Part shown: positions 34,001-37,941 of the stretch, piece by piece
How positions within the stretch are numbered: position 1 is the stretch's first letter
How the letters are laid out: each line of letters starts with the position of its first letter
Assembly: GCA_038232935.1 (NCBI GenBank)
Contig: JBBSMX010000026.1
Coordinates: forward strand, 1 to 37,941
Length of the DNA stretch: 37,941 nucleotides
Direction of reading: 5' to 3'
Source: JBBSMX01 sp038232935
Lineage (GTDB): Bacteria > Bacteroidota > Rhodothermia > Rhodothermales > JANQRZ01
The notes under the pieces: generated by a model
What the model was told of the DNA's origin: nothing
Databases searched by the model: none
Seen by the model: the letters and a program-made list of their open reading frames with translations, nothing else
Translations under genes and position numbers: made by a program

Positions 34001-34254
34001 GGCACGATATCCATGCTCGCCGAGTGCGTGATGGTGATCTGGTCACCGCCGCCGCGTTGGCTGAGGTTATCGACTTGGGAGGCGACCCAGGGGGCACCGG
34101 CCGCGCTGGCCGTGGAGCCGTCGGCGCGCTGAAGCTGAAGCGTCTGCTGTGCTTGCTGAGCCGTAGCCGGACCGGCCGCGAGAATCAGCGTGAGAAGGAG
34201 TGCAAGGGTAGTAACGATGGGTGGTGCGTGACGTGGTAGCAAACGTATCGTCAT
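31036..34254 (-). CDS. Large secreted protein with tandem duplication and sorting domain
   Basis: A 1072-residue exported protein with a signal peptide ending in an ATAQQA cleavage region. Residues about 255-345 resemble an OB-fold module of the DUF5689 kind (STVTVQGTVTRAKGAFTYFQDA...GLAIRQ). Two copies of a roughly 260-residue unit follow, at about 445-708 and 714-975. Each begins AIHDTG.VQFEVY and carries FDQAFTA.YDDS, VFADWDVG and LPDDRRTV.GVGPYD..AGESV and ends F.GGTDLDD. The C-terminal 85 residues are a type-IX-like sorting domain (GAYPNPFTSSATIGF, VYDVLGRRVATL, GMYLYRLEAG). The protein is probably surface-bound or released; no catalytic site is evident. Confidence 0.88.
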   Translation of the reverse strand: MTIRLLPRHAPPIVTTLALLLTLILAAGPATAQQAQQTLQLQRADGSTASAAGAPWVASQVDNLSQRGGGDQITITHSASMDIVPATGIACPTPPNSYFRVFDLSDFDEITGAFDVTSVDLGIEEVGNAGATTVNLYTLDGPFVTANLSLVGTATLSISAADNLSVVNVPITGSFSGSDVLVVEWAVPQAGVFFGGNELGQTGPTFIQAAACGATQPTDIATLGDFPNNAWVLSVNGMSVAGLISFAEARTMGPGSTVTVQGTVTRAKGAFTYFQDATGGLAIRQTAGDFFDDVADGTVTTGTRLRLTGTLSEFRGLLQINEGDLASYEILGQGGNVTPQAVTLQELIDSGEDYEAELVEVEGLTVAETGTFTAATSYDATDASATLTDGLRIPNADDTDVDGLPIPEEEFTFTGVVGQFTFDDPAVSGYQLLAIEETDIEAGPPPLEEAIHDTGDVQFEVYDFGELGAYADAAGVSVGTGFVFNGDNGLYESTFLVGLSQDQVSGDAYEFPDLEWATTDPLAEADPPPGFDQAFTAGYDDSAAANPIGVDVSQLSYSGEGDDYVIVEFTVENTSGADLADVYLGLFADWDVGEFAQNLGAYDEEQQIVYVYDDSNTSTNYFGIAALNGDEGINVSGVFFDALPGDGILYTSLTNIAPDAELPDDRRTVIGVGPYDFTAGESVTVRFAYVGGTDLDDLLANAAEAQAAVAAPPPGLDEAIHDTGLVQFEVYADGNLGTHSPAPFAGTGFVFDGAQGLFASTFVVGQSQDQVSGMAYETGEWVTTDSLRVASPPSGFDQAFTAAYDDSGAPNPIGLEIGQFSYSSAADGSDGFVVVEFDIENTSGSDLENIYAGVFADWDVGAATANLGDYDAETRLLYVYDDGPAPNYYGVAALEDDVSGYNLDAGGGTNPTEEDVFNSLTTFFPTPELPDDRRTVLGVGPYDIAAGESVSVRFAFVGGTDLDDIIANAATAQGNPVAVEETTPEGTFVLHGAYPNPFTSSATIGFTLPTAQQVRLTVYDVLGRRVATLIDGVRQAGDQTVRFDASSLPSGMYLYRLEAGSTQLTQRITLVR

Positions 34255-34377
34255 GGGAGGATAGAGGAGTTGATTGAAGAAAGGTCCTTTATGCTGGTGA
34301 CGCAGGCGGACCGTGGCGTGGCGTTAAGAAACACAATTTATCGCACTCCTGCACAACCCGCATCGCGTTTATGTACG

Positions 34378-34410
34378 GCGGCCCCACCAACCTCAGGCTG
34401 ATGGGGCCGC
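34378..34410 (-). terminator. Hairpin after the aldehyde dehydrogenase gene
   Basis: GCGGCCCCA (34378-34386) and TGGGGCCGC (34402-34410) form a 9-bp GC stem with a 15-base loop, 22 bases beyond the stop at 34433. A T-run is absent, so this may be a transcript-stabilising hairpin instead of an intrinsic terminator. Confidence 0.45.
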
Positions 34411-34432
34411 GAAAGACAGCGTTGCCGTCGAG

Positions 34433-35959
34433 CTAGTCCTCGACGTTGTCGATCTGCGCCTTCTGCAGCGTACCGGAGTAGTCGACGTAGACGGTCTTCG
34501 TCTCGGTGAAGAAGTCGAAGACCTCCCAGCCGCCTTCGCGGTGGCCGTTGCCAGTGGCCTTCACGCCGCCGAACGGCATGTGCGCCTCGGCCCCGATCGT
34601 CGGGCCGTTGATGTAGGTGATGCCGGCTTCGATGTCGCGCATCGCGCGGAAGGCGCGGGCCACGTCTTTCGTGTAGACGGCGGAGGAGAGCCCGTACGGC
34701 GTGTTGTTGGCGACCTCGATGGCCTCGTCGAACGACGAGATTTTGAGCACGGCGAGGATGGGGCCGAAGACCTCTTCCTGCGCGAGCCGCGAGTCGGGCT
34801 GCACGTCGGTGAAGATGGTCGGCTGGAAGAAGTGGCCGTCGTCGAGCCCGTCGCCGGTGGCGCGCTCGCCGCCGAGGACGAGCGTGGCCCCTTCGTCTTT
34901 CGCGATGCCCATGTACTTCTCGACTTTGGTGATGGCGTCGGCGTTGATCATCGGACCCATCTCGGTGTCGGCGTCGTTGCCGTAGCCGAGCTTGAGCGCC
35001 GAGGCGCGGGCCTTCAGCTTCTCGACGAGCGCGTCGTGGATGTCCTCGTGCGCGATGAGCCGGCTCGTGGCGGTGCAGCGCTGGCCCGTCGTGCCGAACG
35101 CGCCCCAGAGCAGGCCCTCCACGGCGAGGTCGAGGTCGGCGTCCTCCATCACGACGCAGGGGTTCTTGCCGCCCATCTCGAACGAGAACCGCTTGTGCAT
35201 CCGCCCGCAGATCGCGCCGATCTTCGAGCCGGTCTCGGTGGAGCCGGTGAAGGTGATGGCGTTCACGTCCTCGTGCTCGACCATCGCCTGCCCGACCTCG
35301 CCCGCGCCCTGCACGAGGTTCACGACGCCGTCCGGGAAGCCCGCGTCGATCATCGCCTGCACGAGCAGCATCCCGCTGTGCGGGGCGTCCTCGCTCGGCT
35401 TGAAGACGACGGTGTTGCCCGCGAGCACGGCCGGGAACATCTTCCACGTCGGGACCGCCACGGGGAAGTTCCACGCCGTGATCACGCCGACGACGCCAAT
35501 GGGGAGGCGGATCGACATGTTGAACTTGTTCGAGAGCTCGCTCGGGACCGTGTGGCCGAAGAGGCGGCGGCCCTCGGTGGCGGCGTAGTAGGCCGTATCG
35601 ATGGCTTCCTGCACGTCGCCCTTCGTCTCGAAGAACGGCTTGCCCATCTCACGCGTCATCGCGTGGGCGAGCTCAGCCTTCCGCTCGGTCAGGATGTCAC
35701 CGAGCCGGCGGAGGATGTCGCCGCGCTGCGGAGCCGGCGTTAGCCGCCACCCGGCGTAGGCCGCGCGCGCGGCGGCGACGGCCGCGTTCACGTCGTCGGC
35801 ATTCGACTTCGGGAAGCGGCCGATGAGGTCCGCGTTGCGGGCGGGGTTACGGTCCTCGAACGTCTCGCCCGAGGCGGCGTCGCGCCATTCGCCATCGATG
35901 AAATTCTGGAAGGTCTGGACCTCAGTGGAGGTGCCGTTCGCGGTCATCGTCTCTGCCAT
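34433..35959 (-). CDS. NAD(P)-dependent aldehyde dehydrogenase
   Basis: A 508-residue enzyme of the ALDH superfamily. Cofactor-binding motifs GVVGVITAWNFPVAVPTWK and FTGSTETG are present. The catalytic pair is Glu in FEMGGKNPCVV (about residue 257) and Cys in FGTTGQRCTATSR (about 291), and the FGPILAVLK and MPFGGVKATGNGHREGG signatures follow. Length and motifs are complete. The GTTGQRCTATSR stretch is closest to alpha-ketoglutaric semialdehyde dehydrogenase-like enzymes, but the substrate cannot be fixed. It is divergent from the aminotransferase gene across about 200 bp, so a shared amino-acid or aldehyde catabolic role is possible. Confidence 0.92.
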   Translation of the reverse strand: MAETMTANGTSTEVQTFQNFIDGEWRDAASGETFEDRNPARNADLIGRFPKSNADDVNAAVAAARAAYAGWRLTPAPQRGDILRRLGDILTERKAELAHAMTREMGKPFFETKGDVQEAIDTAYYAATEGRRLFGHTVPSELSNKFNMSIRLPIGVVGVITAWNFPVAVPTWKMFPAVLAGNTVVFKPSEDAPHSGMLLVQAMIDAGFPDGVVNLVQGAGEVGQAMVEHEDVNAITFTGSTETGSKIGAICGRMHKRFSFEMGGKNPCVVMEDADLDLAVEGLLWGAFGTTGQRCTATSRLIAHEDIHDALVEKLKARASALKLGYGNDADTEMGPMINADAITKVEKYMGIAKDEGATLVLGGERATGDGLDDGHFFQPTIFTDVQPDSRLAQEEVFGPILAVLKISSFDEAIEVANNTPYGLSSAVYTKDVARAFRAMRDIEAGITYINGPTIGAEAHMPFGGVKATGNGHREGGWEVFDFFTETKTVYVDYSGTLQKAQIDNVED

Positions 35960-36158
35960 GTCACAGGAAGGGTTTTACGGGGGATCGGAAGCGCCACGCG
36001 GGGCGGATGCGTAACTTACCGCACCTCCGCCGCTGGGTCCATCCGCTTTCTGTGGATTCCCTTTTTGAGTATGGAGGTACGGGAGGACGGGGGGGAGTTC
36101 GTTTCCTCACTCTCGCGCCGGTTCTCCCATCCCCCCGCCCTCCCATCCCCCAATCCCC

Positions 36159-37373
36159 ATGCAAACCATCGACCCTTCGACAAGCTCAGGGCAGGCTCTC
36201 GAAAGCCGCCTCTCCGAGCGCGTCCGTTCCGTCCCGCCCAGCGGCATCCGCCGGTTCTTCGAGATCGCCGCTACGATGGAGGACGTGATCTCGCTCGGCA
36301 TCGGCGAGCCGGACTTCGTCTCGCCCCAGCCGATCATCGACGCGGCGAAGGCGTCGCTCGACGCAGGGAAGACGGGCTACACGGCGAACGCCGGGCTGCG
36401 GGAGCTGCGCGACGCGATCTCCGAGGAGCTCGACCGGCTCTACGACGTGCAGTACGACCCGGCGACCGAAATCCTCGTCTCCGTCGGTGTCAGCGAGGCG
36501 ATGCAGCTCACGATGCTCTCGCTGCTCGGTCCCGGCGACGAGATCCTCATCCCCGAGCCGTGCTTCGTCTCCTACGGCCCGACCGCGAAGTTCGCCGGGG
36601 CCGACGTGGTCTACGTCCCGACGAGCGTCGAGCACGACTTTCAGGTGACGGCCGAGGACATCGAGCGGCTCATCACGCCGCGCTCGAAGGTCCTCTTCCT
36701 CGGCTACCCCAACAACCCGACCGGGGCCGTCCTCCGCCGCGAGACGCTGGAGGAGATCGCCGAGGTCGTCGTCGAGCACGACCTGCTCGTGATCTCGGAC
36801 GAGATCTACGACCGACTCGTCTACGGCGAGGCGCACGCGCTCGGCCACACGTGCCTGCCCTCGATTCCGTCGCTGCGGGACAGGACCGTGCTCCTCGGAG
36901 GGTTCTCGAAGGGCTACGCGATGACGGGCTGGCGGATCGGCTACTGCTGCGCGCCGCCGGAGATTCTGAAGGCGATCTACAAGTGCCACCAGTATGTCGT
37001 GATGAGCGCGCCGACGATGGGGCAGATCGGGGCCGTCGCCGCGATCCGCGAGTGCCAGCCGTATGTCGAGGAGATGCGGCAGGCGTACGACGCGCGCCGC
37101 CGCGTGCTCGTGGACGGCCTCAACGCCGCCGGCCTGCCGACGTTCGAGCCGGAGGGTGCGTTCTACGCCTTCCCCGACATCACCTCGACCGGCCTCACGT
37201 CCGAGGAGTTCGCCCAGCGGCTACTCCGCGAGGAGCACGTCGCCTGCGTGCCCGGCGATGCCTTCGGGCCGAGCGGGACGGGCTACATGCGCTGCTCGTA
37301 CGCGACCTCGCTGGAGAACGTCGAAGAGGCCGTCCGCCGCATCACCGCCTTCGCCGAGCGGCTGCGGGCGTAG
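36159..37373 (+). CDS. PLP-dependent aminotransferase, class I/II
   Basis: A 404-residue fold-type I aminotransferase. It has IGEPDFVSPQPIIDA (about 48-62), GYTANAGLRELRDAI, GYPNNPTGAV (about 185-194), DEIYDRLVYGE and the PLP lysine in GGFSKGYAMTGWRIGY (Lys251), and ends with the substrate-carboxylate Arg region YMRCSYATS. This is the aspartate/aromatic-type aminotransferase subgroup; the amino-acid partner is not readable. The first 17 residues (MQTIDPSTSSGQALESR) come largely from a dispersed repeat that overlaps the start region. The conserved protein begins near LSERVRSVPPSGIRRFFE. Confidence 0.92.
   Translation: MQTIDPSTSSGQALESRLSERVRSVPPSGIRRFFEIAATMEDVISLGIGEPDFVSPQPIIDAAKASLDAGKTGYTANAGLRELRDAISEELDRLYDVQYDPATEILVSVGVSEAMQLTMLSLLGPGDEILIPEPCFVSYGPTAKFAGADVVYVPTSVEHDFQVTAEDIERLITPRSKVLFLGYPNNPTGAVLRRETLEEIAEVVVEHDLLVISDEIYDRLVYGEAHALGHTCLPSIPSLRDRTVLLGGFSKGYAMTGWRIGYCCAPPEILKAIYKCHQYVVMSAPTMGQIGAVAAIRECQPYVEEMRQAYDARRRVLVDGLNAAGLPTFEPEGAFYAFPDITSTGLTSEEFAQRLLREEHVACVPGDAFGPSGTGYMRCSYATSLENVEEAVRRITAFAERLRA
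36172..36205. repeat. Dispersed repeat (CCTTCGACAAGCTCAGG type) inside the aminotransferase start
   Basis: CCCTTCGACAAGCTCAGGGC and the following CAGGCTCTCG match a repeat known from many bacterial genomes. Its reading frames give the tell-tale peptides STSSGQA (this gene), FDKLRAG (next frame) and CPELVEG (opposite strand); all three are present here. It occupies codons 5-15 of the aminotransferase. Confidence 0.7.
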
Positions 37374-37410
37374 CTCCGTTTCCCGCTCGTTCTATCCCAG
37401 AACTGTCTGT

Positions 37411-37803
37411 ATGCGTCTTACGTCAGGACTCCTCCTGCTTCTCGCTTTGAGTGTGGGTATTCCCTCGGTGAAAGCGCAGACCGAGTATTTCACGAACGGT
37501 AAAGCGGGAGCGGGGAGCAGCGTGTCGTTCCTCGGCGGCAGCGGCCAGAACGGCTTCGGGGTGGAGTTCGAACTGATGGGTTCGCCGAGGGTGGGGGGGA
37601 CCCTTAGCTACGCAAAAACGAGCGTGGAGCAGTCCGGTGGGAGCTTCGGCGACGATACCTCCTTCGACGTGAGCGCGGTGGGCTTCGGCGTCCAGTTCTT
37701 CCCGGGTCGCCAGGGCATCGACGGGCCGCTCACGATAGGGCTCGGGTTCGGGCTCGGGTTGATCAGTGAGGTAGACGCCACCACACTCAACGTCGGCCTG
37801 CTG
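37411..37803 (+). pseudogene. Beta-barrel-like exported protein truncated by an IS30-family insertion
   Basis: ATG at 37411 begins a signal peptide (MRLTSGLLLLLALSVGIPSV, KAQ site) and about 110 residues of alternating strands rich in glycine and aromatic residues (VEFELMGSPRVGGTLSYAKTS, VGFGVQFFPG, IGLGFGLGLI). This is typical of an outer-membrane barrel start. The frame then enters foreign sequence at 37804, where the IS end begins, and runs to a stop at 37929. The C-terminal strands that anchor such barrels are absent, so the protein should be non-functional unless the rest continues beyond the insertion. Confidence 0.75.
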
Positions 37804-37941
37804 GGTAGATTCAAACGGTCGTCGCAACGGGGGTGTGTGGAACAGTGGCTGTGTGGGCCGATCGTAGGAACTCACCCAGCGCCTCGGCCGGCGTTCGCCA
37901 GCTCAGCGTCTTGCGTGGTCGAGTGTTGAGTGTCAGGGCCA
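37804..37941 (-). mobile_element. IS30-family insertion sequence, right part cut by window edge
   Basis: The element end reads GGTAGATTCAAACGGTCGTC then GCAACGG. This parallels the E. coli IS30 end (TGTAGATTCAA..GGTC..CGCAAC). As in IS30, the transposase stop codon lies inside the inverted repeat (TGA as the complement of 37811-37813). The element interrupts the barrel gene. The other end and the target duplication are outside the window. Confidence 0.8.
37811..37941 (-). CDS. IS30-family transposase, C-terminal fragment
   Basis: The minus strand encodes 42 residues ending at a TGA (37813-37811). The start of the visible part, LTLNTRPRKTLSWRTPAEAL, is the classic C-terminal motif of IS30 transposases (LNNRPRKTLGWKTPAEAL-like), just after the last catalytic glutamate region. 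The DDE core lies outside the window. The tail HTATVPHTPVATTV is element-specific. The gene continues to the right, so only this end can be described. Confidence 0.85.
   Translation of the reverse strand, partial: ALTLNTRPRKTLSWRTPAEALGEFLRSAHTATVPHTPVATTV

Noticed and set aside
36065..37450. 461-codon frame in the +1 phase of the aminotransferase
   Set aside because: It is the second frame of the same gene, Arg-rich and without motifs; only the FDKLRAG peptide from the repeat is informative.

Overview
The window is high-GC bacterial DNA with few clear Shine-Dalgarno sites and several GTG starts. Three secreted proteins end in YPNPF...VYDVLGR type-IX-like sorting domains. Together with the cmk-rpsA order, an S1 protein with long acidic ends and a GlnRS-YqeY fusion, this points to the Rhodothermia (Rhodothermota/Bacteroidota), in the Rhodothermales-Rubricoccus-Salinibacter range. 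The assignment is inferred from gene content; no marker gene such as 16S rRNA is present.

Layout. (1) 1-614: a less GC-rich edge with a gene fragment, a small unknown gene, a minus-strand G-quadruplex motif and tRNA-Lys(CTT) with its terminator. (2) 690-8085, minus strand: a long co-directional run, in transcription order a two-parvulin lipoprotein, a degenerate foldase lipoprotein, a SurA-like foldase, a MoxR ATPase, a SelD-type flavin oxidoreductase and a TerB-like protein. (3) 8359-11397, plus: ECF sigma factor, probable membrane anti-sigma factor, GluRS and a small membrane protein. (4) 11530-13791, plus: a metal-uptake-like lipoprotein whose signal peptide lies in another frame from its body, then a beta-barrel protein gene split by a 128-bp MITE. 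(5) 13671-19675: GlnRS-YqeY, a cluster of dispersed repeats, DinB, GNAT, the catalytic subunit of a B12 mutase and a DoxX protein. (6) 19734-23581: a secreted sorting-domain protein, a SpoU methylase, a LEA14-like lipoprotein and cytidylate kinase. (7) 23618-27462: an rpsA leader hairpin, rpsA, and a broken baeRF-type gene. (8) 27748-34254: two large secreted sorting-domain proteins flanking a DoxX/zinc-ribbon fusion. (9) 34433-37941: an aldehyde dehydrogenase, a PLP aminotransferase carrying a dispersed repeat in its first codons, and a beta-barrel-like gene cut by an IS30-family element that runs off the right edge.

The main biology is housekeeping: translation (two aminoacyl-tRNA synthetases, S1, SpoU), envelope protein folding, and secretion. 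I do not see a phage, a CRISPR array or a recognisable defence island. The unusual signals are at the level of genome dynamics and decoding: a CTT-TGA junction identical to the core of the prfB +1 frameshift site, a MITE with CTAG target duplication whose removal restores an open reading frame, a gene with an in-frame amber plus a one-base deletion, a dispersed repeat translated as part of an enzyme N-terminus, and a fresh-looking IS30 insertion.
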